A stretch of 64,000 nt of DNA from Roseateles asaccharophilus (lineage in GTDB: Bacteria; Pseudomonadota; Gammaproteobacteria; Burkholderiales; Burkholderiaceae_C): positions 161,964 to 225,963 of the forward strand of contig NZ_SNXE01000004.1 in NCBI RefSeq assembly GCF_004362405.1, given 5' to 3'. Shown here in pieces: positions 20,011 through 29,395 of this stretch (its first letter is position 1; every line of letters starts with the position of its first letter). The translations under genes were made by a program, and so were the position numbers. The notes beneath the pieces are model-generated. The model searched no databases and had not been told where the DNA came from. It was given only the letters and a program-made list of their open reading frames with translations.

Positions 20011-21155
20011 TGCCGCCGTTCACGGGCCCGCGCCCGCGCCGCCAGCTGCTGCAGCAACTGGCGGCCCTGGGCCTGCTGGGCAGTCCCGCCCTGATGCTGA
20101 TGCCGCGGCCGGCCCAGGCCCTGGAGCGCCGGCCCTTGAGCTTTCCGCGCGACCATGGGGCGCATCCCGAATCAGGCCTGGAGTGGTGGTACCTGACGGG
20201 CCTGCTGGCCGAGCAGGACTGGGGCGCGCCGCGCTGGGGCTTCCAGCTCACCTACTTCCGCGTGCGGCATGGGGACGCCGCCGTGCAGCAGCATCCCAGC
20301 CGACTGGCCCCGCGCCAGCTGCTGCTGGCCCATGTGGCACTCACCGATCTCGCGCGTGGCCAGCTGCAGCACGACCAGCGGGTGGCCCGCCTGGGCCTAG
20401 GCCACGCCCAGTACGCCGAGGCCGATACCGCGCTGCGCCTGCAGGACTGGTGGCTGCGCCGCGAGCCGGCGAGCACAGGCGCCGGCGGCTCGCGCTACCG
20501 CGCGGCCTTTGGCAGCCAGCGCTTTGCCCTGCAGCTGGACCTGAGCACGGCCCTGCCGCCCCTGCTGCAGGGCGAGGCCGGCTGGTCCCGTAAGGGCCCC
20601 GAGCCCCATCACGCCAGCCAGTACTACAGCCAGACCCAGCTTCAGGGCCAGGTCTTGCTGCGCGAGCCGGACGGCAAGACCCGGCCCTACCAAGCCCGCG
20701 CCTGGCTGGACCATGAGTGGAGCGATGCCCTGCTCGCGCCCGAGGCCCAGGGCTGGGACTGGATGGGCCTCAATCTGCAGGACGGCCGCGCGCTCACGGC
20801 CTTTCGACTGCGCCGCGCCGACGGCAGCGAACTCTGGAGCGGCGGCAGCCTGCGCGAGGCCGCAGGCGCCAGTCGCAGCTTTGCCCCGGGCGAGCTGCGC
20901 CTGACGCCCCTGCGCGAATGGCGCAGCCCCGCCAGCGGCGCCCGCTATCCCGTGGCCTGGAGCCTGCAAGGCCCGGGTTTCGAGGGCTGGCGGCTGCAAG
21001 CCCTGGTCGACGCCCAGGAAGTGGATGCCCGTGCGAGCACCGGCATGCTGTACTGGGAAGGGGCCTCGGCGCTGCTCGACAGCCAGGGGCGCACGCTGGG
21101 GCGAGGCTATCTGGAGCTGACCGGCTACAGCGAGCGCATGCGCCTAGCCAGCTAG
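20010..21155 (+). CDS. AttH/CrtC-like lipocalin-fold protein
   Basis: The 381-residue protein has an N-terminal signal with [15 protein letters not shown], cut near PAQALE, and is probably periplasmic. The motif [20 protein letters not shown], then [10 protein letters not shown] and [14 protein letters not shown], marks the AttH/CrtC family (lipocalin-like, formerly annotated as hydroxyneurosporene synthase or carotenoid 1,2-hydratase). No other carotenoid genes are near, so carotenoid chemistry should not be assumed. The link to an ATPase and a duplicated FtsX permease is a recurrent arrangement in proteobacteria and suggests one envelope complex. The protein starts one base before the permease ends. 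Confidence 0.82.
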   Translation: MPPFTGPRPRRQLLQQLAALGLLGSPALMLMPRPAQALERRPLSFPRDHGAHPESGLEWWYLTGLLAEQDWGAPRWGFQLTYFRVRHGDAAVQQHPSRLAPRQLLLAHVALTDLARGQLQHDQRVARLGLGHAQYAEADTALRLQDWWLRREPASTGAGGSRYRAAFGSQRFALQLDLSTALPPLLQGEAGWSRKGPEPHHASQYYSQTQLQGQVLLREPDGKTRPYQARAWLDHEWSDALLAPEAQGWDWMGLNLQDGRALTAFRLRRADGSELWSGGSLREAAGASRSFAPGELRLTPLREWRSPASGARYPVAWSLQGPGFEGWRLQALVDAQEVDARASTGMLYWEGASALLDSQGRTLGRGYLELTGYSERMRLAS

Positions 21156-21230
21156 AGCGGGCCCTCGCGGCGGCCACGGTGCCCATTCGCAAGCCCTGGT
21201 TGCCGGCCCCGGGCAAGCCCTGACCCTGAG

Positions 21231-21236
21231 TACACT
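21231..21236 (+). promoter_or_regulatory. Possible -10 hexamer directly before the MsbA-like gene
   Basis: TACACT ends six bases before the ATG at 21243, the same geometry seen before mutL and the CopR-like gene. A matching -35 is not obvious, so the call is tentative. Confidence 0.35.
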
Positions 21237-21242
21237 GAGGCC

Positions 21243-23042
<1,800 letters not shown>

Positions 23043-23187
23043 GCGCCGCGCCGCGGCCCAAGCATGATCGTCAGCCCGGAATGAATAGGTTTTCTCGAAG
23101 TCAGAAGCCGATACACCCTGCTTGAACCGATGCTCGGCATGAGGGATCATCCGCGCCGTTCTGGTCCCGAACGGATTTTTCAGCCCT

Positions 23188-23355
23188 ATGGAAAACATTG
23201 ACAGCGCCGCCCTGATGGGTTTTGTCTTCTGCGTCACGCTGGCCTGGGTCGCCTGGCAGGCAAAGCGCCTGGGCAATGACCGCAGCGATGTCCGCCTGCT
23301 GGGCGCCACGGCCGCAGTCAGCGGCCTGGGCGCGGGCCTGGCCGCCCTGCTCTGA
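23188..23355 (+). CDS. Small membrane protein, 55 residues, unknown
   Basis: This short reading frame starts ATG GAA AAC ATT GAC and ends CTG CTC TGA. It encodes a likely two-helix membrane protein: MGFVFCVTLAWVAWQAKRLG, a short polar hairpin with NDRSD, and a second helix LLGATAAVSGLGAGLAALL. The helix-loop-helix layout and codon use like neighbouring genes argue that it is real. The 145-base gap upstream of it holds no other gene I can support. I recognise no family. It lies between the MsbA-like exporter and a secreted nuclease; no functional link can be claimed. Confidence 0.55.
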   Translation: MENIDSAALMGFVFCVTLAWVAWQAKRLGNDRSDVRLLGATAAVSGLGAGLAALL

Positions 23356-23452
23356 CACCTCGCGCCTCTGGCGCTCCCCACTGTGCTCGCAACCCTGGCC
23401 CCGGCCTTGCCAGCCCGGGGCTGGCTTGCGGCGTTTTTGCCATTCACGATTC

Positions 23453-24229
23453 ATGAAAGCCATAGCAAGAGGCCGCCACGCCCTCATGGGCGGGCTGGTG
23501 GCCCTGTTCCTCGGCATCAGTACCGGCGTCGCATCGGCCGGCACGCCGGATGTACGGCGGCTGCCCAGTTCCTTCGCGCAGTGTTCGAAGTTCTTCGCCG
23601 GTCAGCGTCCTCCGGCGGTGGCACCGCGCCCCCGTTTGCGCGAACTCTGCTACGACGGCTTTGCGGTCCTGCACAGCGGTGACACGCGCACGCCGGTCTT
23701 CGTCGCGCAAAGCCTGAACCGCAACAATGTGGGCGGCATCCGGCGGCAGAAGTCGGACCGCTTCTACACCGACGCCCGCTTGCCGCGCAGCGAGCGCGCC
23801 GAACTGGAGGACTACAAGCGTTCGGGCTTTTCGCGTGGCCATATGGCGCCCTCGGGCGATATGAGCACCGAGGAGGCCATGGCCCAGTCCTACTCCCTGG
23901 CCAATATGGTGCCGCAGGCCATACGCCACAACTCGGGCGCCTGGGCCCGCATCGAGGAAGACACCCGCCGCTATGTGCAGCGCGCCCAGGGTGAGGTCTT
24001 CGTGATCACGGGGGCGGTGTTTGCGCCGGACACGCCGCGCATCGGCGACAACGGCGTGGGCGTCCCCAGCCACCTGTTCAAGCTGGTCTATGACAGCCAC
24101 ACCCGTCGGGCCTGGGCCCACTGGCAGGCCAATGACGACGACGAGCGGGCCTCGGCGCCCATCAGCTATCGCGAGCTGGTACGTCGCACCGGCACCGAAT
24201 GGCTGCCCGCTCAAGATGTCAAGACCTGA
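23453..24229 (+). CDS. Secreted DNA/RNA non-specific endonuclease (NUC family)
   Basis: The 258-residue product has a signal peptide (ALMGGLVALFLGISTGVASA) and a beta-beta-alpha metal nuclease domain. The catalytic motif reads FSRGHMAPSGDM near residue 127; the usual form is DRGH, so the first position is Ser instead of Asp, while the general-base His is kept. The metal-binding Asn is expected in SLANMVPQ, and VFVITGAVF fits the family core strand. Members degrade DNA and RNA outside the cytoplasm for nutrient use or defence. No immunity protein gene adjoins it, in line with an exported enzyme. Confidence 0.87.
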   Translation: MKAIARGRHALMGGLVALFLGISTGVASAGTPDVRRLPSSFAQCSKFFAGQRPPAVAPRPRLRELCYDGFAVLHSGDTRTPVFVAQSLNRNNVGGIRRQKSDRFYTDARLPRSERAELEDYKRSGFSRGHMAPSGDMSTEEAMAQSYSLANMVPQAIRHNSGAWARIEEDTRRYVQRAQGEVFVITGAVFAPDTPRIGDNGVGVPSHLFKLVYDSHTRRAWAHWQANDDDERASAPISYRELVRRTGTEWLPAQDVKT

Positions 24230-24298
24230 CCCGCAAGGCCACGATCCCAGCTGCGGTACGCGGCGGGCTTGCGGGCGGAATTGGTGACAATGCCCGGC

Positions 24299-25057
24299 AT
24301 GAACGTCGCCATCGCCACGCCCGTCCATATCGCTATCGTTGATGATGAAGCCGATATCCGTCAGCTGCTGGGCGCCTACCTGGTCCCGCAGGGCTTTCGG
24401 GTCACGCCCCTGGCCACCGGGCGCGAGCTGCTGGCCCTGATGCACCGCGACGCGCCGCAGCTGGTGCTGCTGGATCTGGGCCTGCCCGGTGAGGATGGCT
24501 TTGCGATTGCGCGACAGCTGCGCGAGCACTGGCACTGCGGTCTGCTCATCGTCACCGGCCGCGGCGACCCGATTGACAAGGTCGTGGGCCTGGAAGTCGG
24601 GGCGGACGACTATGTCACCAAGCCCTTCGATCTGCGCGAGCTGCTCGCCCGCATCAAGGCCGTGTTGCGCCGCCTCCAGCCGGCGCAGGCCGGCGCCAGC
24701 AGCAAGGCCCAGCCCGAGACGACGCTCCCCCAGGAGCGCTACCGCTTCATGGACTGGCAGCTCGATGCCGGCGCCCGGCGGCTGGAGCATGAGCGTGCCG
24801 GTCCGGTGGAGCTGACGGGCGGCGAATTCGACCTGCTGACCGTGTTTCTGCGGCATGCCGGGCGGGTGCTCTCACGCGAATTCCTGCTGGAGCAGACGCG
24901 CGGCCGCGAAGCCGGCCCCTATGACCGCACCATTGATGTCCAGGTCGGGCGCCTGCGCCGCAAGCTGCAGGCTTGCATGCCCGAGCAGGCGGCCGAACTC
25001 ATACGCGCGGTGCGAGGTGCCGGCTACCAGCTGGTGGCCCTGGTGGAACGTCAATGA
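24299..25057 (+). CDS. OmpR-family response regulator
   Basis: The 252-residue regulator has a receiver domain (IAIVDDEADIRQLLGAYLVP with the acidic pair, LVLLDLGLPGEDG with the phosphoacceptor Asp, YVTKPFDLRELLARI with the Lys) and a winged-helix output domain (ELTGGEFDLLTVFLRHAG, then DRTIDVQVGRLRRKL). Two nearby starts are possible, ATG 24290 and ATG 24299. I chose 24299 because a GACAAT hexamer sits seven bases before it, but 24290 is nearly as good. It overlaps the hybrid kinase by 4 bases, so the two should form a signalling pair. Confidence 0.88.
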   Translation: MNVAIATPVHIAIVDDEADIRQLLGAYLVPQGFRVTPLATGRELLALMHRDAPQLVLLDLGLPGEDGFAIARQLREHWHCGLLIVTGRGDPIDKVVGLEVGADDYVTKPFDLRELLARIKAVLRRLQPAQAGASSKAQPETTLPQERYRFMDWQLDAGARRLEHERAGPVELTGGEFDLLTVFLRHAGRVLSREFLLEQTRGREAGPYDRTIDVQVGRLRRKLQACMPEQAAELIRAVRGAGYQLVALVERQ

Positions 25058-27132
25058 GCGGCAGCGTCCCTGCGCCGTCGCAAGCAGAGATGGCGGCGCC
25101 CAACCTTTTCAGCTCGCTCTTCAGTGCCTACCCGGACGCCCTGCTCCTGGTGGACTTCGCCGGGCTGATCGTGCAGGCCAACCCGGCGGCCGAACGCTTG
25201 CTGGGCTACGAGCCCGGCGCCTTGCTCGGTGAAGCGGTGGATGCACTGGTGCCCGACAGCATACGGCCACGCCACGCCGCCTACCGCGACGACTATGCGC
25301 GCAATCCGCGTCCGCGGCCCATGGGCACGCAGATGGAGCTGGTGGCCCGGCGGCGCGACGGCTCCGAGGTCATGGTGGAGATCGCCCTGAGCCCCTTGCA
25401 GGACCGGGGACTGCCCTTTGTGGTCGCGGCCATCCGCGACATCAGCGCCTATCCGCGCATGCGTCAAGCCTTGCAGCGCGCACGCTACGCGGAACAGGTG
25501 GCGCAGCTGGGCCGCCTGGCCGTGGACAGCCGCGACCCGGCAGCCCTTTTCCGCCAGGCGTCGCGCGCCGCCGCGCAGGCCCTGGAGGTTGAGCAGGCAC
25601 GGCTCTATCTGCTCGAAGCCGATGGTCGCAGCCTGCGCGTGGCGGGCGCAGCCGGCATGCTGGACCATGAGCATGCCGAGACCGAGGGGCAGGTCTTGCC
25701 CTGCCTGCCCGGTTCACCGCTTGCCTATCTGATGGCCCAGCAAAGGCCGACCGTGGTGCCAGACTACGCCAGCGAGCAGCGCTTCGAGGTGCCGCAGGCC
25801 TATCTGCGCGCCGGTCTGGTCAGCGCGCTGGGCACGCCCTTGCTGGATCAGGGGCGCTGCATTGGTGCGCTGGTCGTGCGCTCGCGCCAGCCCCAGCGCT
25901 TTGGCGACGATGAGCTGCGCTTTCTGGAGTCCATCGGCAATCTGCTCTCCACCATCCTGCAGCGCGCCCAGGGCGAGGAGGCGCTGCGACACGCCCAGCG
26001 CCTGGAGACTGTGGGCCAGCTGACCGGCGGCATTGCCCACGATTTCAACAATCTGCTCACCGTGATCCAGGGCAATCTTCAGGTCCTGGAAGAACTGCCC
26101 GCCGTGGCGGGTGATGCCGCAGCCCCGCCCATGGTGGCAGCCGCCATGCGCGCCACGCGCCGGGGCGCCGAACTCACGGGCAAGCTGCTGGCCTTCTCAC
26201 GGCGCCAGCTGCTCCAGCCCAGCCGGGTCGAGATTGCGGGGCTGCTGGCGTCCCTGGCCGGCATGCTCAGGCGCACCCTGGACCAGCGCATACACATCGA
26301 GGACGACGTTGCCCCCGACTGCCCGGCCCTGCTGGCCGATGCGGGCCAGCTGGAGTCGGCCCTGCTCAATATCGCGATCAATGCCCGCGACGCCATGCCG
26401 GAGGGCGGACGCCTGCGCTTTCGCGCCTGGCGCTATGACCGCCTGCCCCCGGACCTGCTGACGGAGCTCCCCCCCAGCGCCCTGCCCCTGCTGGCGATTG
26501 CGGTGAGCGACAGCGGCGCCGGCATGCCCGAGGCGGTGCGCAGACGCGCTTTCGAGCCCTTTTTCACCACCAAGGAGGCCGGCCGCGGCACGGGACTGGG
26601 GCTGTCTACCGTCTACGGCTTCGTCAAGCAGTCGCAGGGGGCCATCCGCCTGGACAGCAGTCCCGGTCAGGGCACCACGGTCACCCTCTACTTTCCGGCC
26701 GCGCCCCAAGGCGCCCACAGGGGTCAGGAGCAGGGGGAAGCGGGCGTACACGCGCCACCACCGGGCCTGCGCGTTCTGCTGGTGGAGGACGAGGCCGAGG
26801 TGCGTGCGGTGCTGCTCAACTTCCTGCAGGCCTGGGGCTGCGAGATCAGGGTCTGCAGCCACGCCGAGGCCGCCCTGGCTGCCCTGGCGGAGCCTGGGGC
26901 GGACTTCGATCTCTTGCTGACCGATGTGATGCTGAGCAGTGGCCTGCGGGGCACCGAACTGGCCGCGAAGGTGCGGCACCAGCATCCCGCGGTGGCCGTG
27001 CTGCTGATGTCGGGCTATGCCGCCGATCTGCTGACGGCCGAGCTGCCGGTGCTGCGTGAGCTGCCGCTGCTGCGCAAGCCCTTCAGCCGCGAGCAGCTGG
27101 CCAGCGCCATGGCCCAGGCCCTAGAGGCCTGA
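25054..27132 (+). CDS. Hybrid histidine kinase (PAS-GAF-HisKA-HATPase-receiver)
   Basis: The 692-residue protein has no obvious membrane helix, so it is probably a soluble sensor. A PAS domain covers about 20-130 (ALLLVDFAGLIVQANPAAER), and a GAF domain about 150-310 (LEVEQARLYLLEADGRSLRV). The HisKA helix has the phospho-His in GGIAHDFNNLLTVIQGN; the ATPase domain contains NIAINARDAMPEGG and GTGLGLSTVYGFVKQSQG. A C-terminal receiver follows (LRVLLVEDEAEVRAVLLNFL, phosphoacceptor Asp in LLLTDVMLS, LRKPFSREQL). With the adjacent DNA-binding regulator it forms a three-module relay. The signal is unknown; PAS and GAF could bind a cofactor or small ligand. Confidence 0.9.
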   Translation: MSGSVPAPSQAEMAAPNLFSSLFSAYPDALLLVDFAGLIVQANPAAERLLGYEPGALLGEAVDALVPDSIRPRHAAYRDDYARNPRPRPMGTQMELVARRRDGSEVMVEIALSPLQDRGLPFVVAAIRDISAYPRMRQALQRARYAEQVAQLGRLAVDSRDPAALFRQASRAAAQALEVEQARLYLLEADGRSLRVAGAAGMLDHEHAETEGQVLPCLPGSPLAYLMAQQRPTVVPDYASEQRFEVPQAYLRAGLVSALGTPLLDQGRCIGALVVRSRQPQRFGDDELRFLESIGNLLSTILQRAQGEEALRHAQRLETVGQLTGGIAHDFNNLLTVIQGNLQVLEELPAVAGDAAAPPMVAAAMRATRRGAELTGKLLAFSRRQLLQPSRVEIAGLLASLAGMLRRTLDQRIHIEDDVAPDCPALLADAGQLESALLNIAINARDAMPEGGRLRFRAWRYDRLPPDLLTELPPSALPLLAIAVSDSGAGMPEAVRRRAFEPFFTTKEAGRGTGLGLSTVYGFVKQSQGAIRLDSSPGQGTTVTLYFPAAPQGAHRGQEQGEAGVHAPPPGLRVLLVEDEAEVRAVLLNFLQAWGCEIRVCSHAEAALAALAEPGADFDLLLTDVMLSSGLRGTELAAKVRHQHPAVAVLLMSGYAADLLTAELPVLRELPLLRKPFSREQLASAMAQALEA

Positions 27133-27145
27133 GGCGGAATCACCC

Positions 27146-27910
27146 TCACTGCAGGGTGCGGCCGGCGGCCGAGCCGCCCTGCACAAAGGCCGCCAGGGCG
27201 CCGAGCTCCGGAATCTCGATATCGCGCCGCCCCTTCTCGGCAAAGCGGATCAGATGCCGGGCCGACAGCCGCGACAGCGCCCGGCTCACGGACTCGATGG
27301 TCATGCCCAGATAGTTGCCAATCTCGGCCCGGCTCATGCGCAGGCTGATCTGGTCCGCCCGCAGTCCGCGCCGGGCCAGCGAGTCGGCCCAGTAGTGTAG
27401 AAAGTCCGCCACGCGGGCATCGGCCGACAGTGTGCACAGGGACAGCAGGGCATCGCGGTCGCGGACGATCTCCCGGCTCATGGCTTCGTGCACCAGGGCC
27501 AGCAGGCGAGGCTGCGTCAGACTGGCCTGCAACAAGGCCTCGTAGCTGAAGCTCCAGATCTCACCCGTATCCATGGCCACCGCGTCGCAGCCGTGACGCC
27601 CCTGGGCAATGCCATCGAAGCCCAGCCAGTCACCCCGAAACTGCAGGGCCACCACCTGTTCCCGACCATCGCTGGCACTGTTGATCAGCTTGAAGAATCC
27701 GGCGTTGACCAGATGCAGGCGTTGGAATCCCTCGCCCGCCTGGTAGATCAGATCTCCGGCATGGACCACCCGCCGCTGCAGCGGAACATGGGAAGCAACC
27801 AGTTCCAGCATGCTGCCAATGCGCTGAGCCTCGTTGGCGGGCGACCCGACGGCGCGGTCGTGAGCGGCGACCTTGGCTGAGCTGGGAATAGACGCGCTGC
27901 GGGTTTGCAT
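27146..27910 (-). CDS. Crp/Fnr family transcriptional regulator
   Basis: The 254-residue regulator has a cyclic-nucleotide-binding-like domain (VVHAGDLIYQAGEGFQRLHL, then GRHGCDAVAMDTGEIWSF) and a C-terminal helix-turn-helix (MSRAEIGNYLGMTIESVSRA, then LSRLSARHLI). The recognition helix resembles that of Fnr. The N-terminal Cys cluster that binds Fe-S in true Fnr is absent, so oxygen sensing by that route is unlikely. The ATG at 27910 follows AGGAG by five bases; the longer frame to 27943 lacks this. An inverted repeat lies 26-56 bases upstream and may be its own operator. Confidence 0.88.
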   Translation of the reverse strand: MQTRSASIPSSAKVAAHDRAVGSPANEAQRIGSMLELVASHVPLQRRVVHAGDLIYQAGEGFQRLHLVNAGFFKLINSASDGREQVVALQFRGDWLGFDGIAQGRHGCDAVAMDTGEIWSFSYEALLQASLTQPRLLALVHEAMSREIVRDRDALLSLCTLSADARVADFLHYWADSLARRGLRADQISLRMSRAEIGNYLGMTIESVSRALSRLSARHLIRFAEKGRRDIEIPELGALAAFVQGGSAAGRTLQ

Positions 27911-27935
27911 GAGGGCTCCTACCTGAGTCTGGCTG

Positions 27936-27966
27936 TTGTGCAAGCCAGTGTCCCGGGCTTGCGCAA
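27936..27966. promoter_or_regulatory. Inverted repeat, candidate Crp/Fnr-type operator
   Basis: TTGTGCAAGCC and GGCTTGCGCAA form an 11-base inverted repeat with one mismatch around a 9-base spacer. It lies in the divergent region between the Crp/Fnr gene and the carbamoyltransferase-like gene. The TTG...CAA ends recall Crp/Fnr sites, although the spacing is longer than the usual 4-6 bases. It could equally be an RNA hairpin in the leader. Confidence 0.45.
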
Positions 27967-28107
27967 TCGGCTGAGGAACCGGTCATGACCAAGTGAAATC
28001 GACCATGTCATTTTGTAAATGGATGGTGAACGGCGCGCACTGCGCATCGGGCGCTTGACCTGCCGCAAAGGCCGGATCGCAAAGCGCTCTAGGCTCGCCC
28101 TCCGAGC

Positions 28108-28620
28108 ATGTATTCCGCCGCCCTTCCCCTCCCCGAAAGCAGCACCGAGCTTCTGTCGCCAAGCCGGTGTCAGGCCTTGCTGCAGCTTGCCCAGAGCCTG
28201 GACCGGGGCGCGGTGTTCTCGCGCCTTCAGGGGCGCAATATCGCCCTGCTCTGCCTGCAGCCGGATGAGGCTGCGCTCGCGAGCCTGGAGGAGGCGGCAT
28301 CCAGCCTGGGCGCACGTCTGGCCCGCCTGGATGCACAGAGCTGGCTGGAAGACAGCGCGGACAGTCCGGCGCTGCTGCGCATGCTGGAGCGCCTGTATGA
28401 CGCTGTGGACTGCGAAGGGCTGCCGGCCGAGCGCGCCCAGGCCTTGCAGCGCCAATGTGCCCTGCCCGTCCTGGTCAATCTGTCCCAGACCCAGCTGGCC
28501 GTGAAGGCGCTGGCGCCCCAGCTGCGCGCGCTGCGTTCGCCCGAGGCCCACCCCGCCAGCCTGGCCGAGGAGGAAGTGCTGCTGGTGCAGGCCCTCCTGG
28601 TCAGCAGCCTGGGCGCCTGA
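28108..28620 (+). CDS. Orphan protein resembling a degenerate ornithine carbamoyltransferase N-terminal domain
   Basis: The 170-residue cytoplasmic protein can be laid along the carbamoyl-phosphate domain of ornithine carbamoyltransferase (ArgF/ArgI). ALLQLAQSL matches the first helix and LQGRNIALL the first strand. LEEAASSLGARLARLDAQSW matches the region after the active-site helix, and LRMLERLYDAVDCEGLPAER matches the conserved VLGRMYDGI...RG segment; LPVLVNLSQTQ matches VPVWNGLT...PTQ. The carbamoyl-phosphate motif STRTR is missing (LQPDEA in its place), the HPTQ site is only partly kept, and the ornithine domain is absent. It should not be a working transferase. It is divergent from a Crp/Fnr gene. 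The homology is my alignment by eye. Confidence 0.6.
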   Translation: MYSAALPLPESSTELLSPSRCQALLQLAQSLDRGAVFSRLQGRNIALLCLQPDEAALASLEEAASSLGARLARLDAQSWLEDSADSPALLRMLERLYDAVDCEGLPAERAQALQRQCALPVLVNLSQTQLAVKALAPQLRALRSPEAHPASLAEEEVLLVQALLVSSLGA

Positions 28621-28658
28621 GTGTGACGGCGCAGCGCTGTCGTCGGCCGGTCTGGCAG

Positions 28659-28674
28659 ATGACAAATTCGTCAA
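28659..28674. promoter_or_regulatory. CusR/CopR-type palindromic box upstream of the copper two-component genes
   Basis: ATGACAAATTCGTCAA contains TGAC-N6-GTCA and is palindromic at 12 of 14 core positions. E. coli CusR binds a similar TGACAA..TTGTCA palindrome. Its centre is about 42 bases before the regulator start codon. A second box of the same form lies at 30721. Confidence 0.6.
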
Positions 28675-28708
28675 CTCACACCGCGAGCGCCACCCCCACA
28701 ATGCGGGC

Positions 28709-29395
28709 ATGAAGCTCTTGTTGATCGAGGATGAACCCAAGCTGGCCGAGTATCTGCGCAAGGGCTTGAGCGAGGAAGGCTTCAGCGTGGAGCTAGCGCT
28801 CAACGGCATCGATGGCCTGCACCTGGCCACCCAGGGTCAGCATGATCTGATCGTGCTGGACGGCATGCTGCCGGGCATTGACGGCCTGGCCGTGCTGGCC
28901 GCGCTGCGCCAGAGCCGCAACACCCCGGTGCTGATGCTCACCGCCCGCACCCAGGTGGAAGACCGGGTGCGTGGCCTGCAGGCCGGGGCCGACGACTATG
29001 TGCTCAAGCCCTTCGCCTTCTCTGAGCTGCTGGCCCGCATCCAGGGCTTGCTGCGGCGGGCCCAGGGCGCGCGCAGCAGCGGCGAAGTCACACAGCTGCG
29101 CCTGGGTGAGCTGGAGATGGACCTGATCCGACGACGCGCCCAGCGTGCCGGGCAGCGCCTGGACCTCACCGCCAAGGAATTCAATCTGCTGAGCCTGCTG
29201 CTGCGGCGTCAGGGCGAGGTGCTGTCCCGCACCGAACTGGCCGAGCAGGTCTGGGACATGAATTTCGACAGCGAGACCAATGTGGTGGAGGTGGCCATAC
29301 GGCGCCTGCGCAGCAAGCTGGACCAGCCCTTTGAGCGGCCCCTGCTGCACACGGTTCGCGGCATGGGCTATGTGCTGGAGGACCGCGGGGCATGA
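28709..29395 (+). CDS. Heavy-metal response regulator, CopR/CusR type
   Basis: The 228-residue OmpR-family regulator has a receiver domain (LLLIEDEPKLAEYLRKGLSE, phosphoacceptor Asp in LIVLDGMLPGIDG, Lys in LKPFAFSELLARI) and a winged helix ending in FERPLLHTVRGMGYVLEDRG. EDEPKLAEYLRKGLSEEGF and FDSETNVVEVAIRRLRSKLD are characteristic of the CopR/CusR/PcoR group. It is followed, with a 4-base overlap, by a matching sensor kinase and then by copper-handling genes, so copper is the likely signal. A CACAAT hexamer six bases before the ATG and the palindrome further upstream suggest autoregulation. Confidence 0.9.
   Translation: MKLLLIEDEPKLAEYLRKGLSEEGFSVELALNGIDGLHLATQGQHDLIVLDGMLPGIDGLAVLAALRQSRNTPVLMLTARTQVEDRVRGLQAGADDYVLKPFAFSELLARIQGLLRRAQGARSSGEVTQLRLGELEMDLIRRRAQRAGQRLDLTAKEFNLLSLLLRRQGEVLSRTELAEQVWDMNFDSETNVVEVAIRRLRSKLDQPFERPLLHTVRGMGYVLEDRGA

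Noticed and set aside
20010-21155. Carotenoid 1,2-hydratase assignment for the AttH-like protein
   Set aside because: The family name is inherited; no carotenoid genes are near, and the ABC/FtsX context points to an envelope role.
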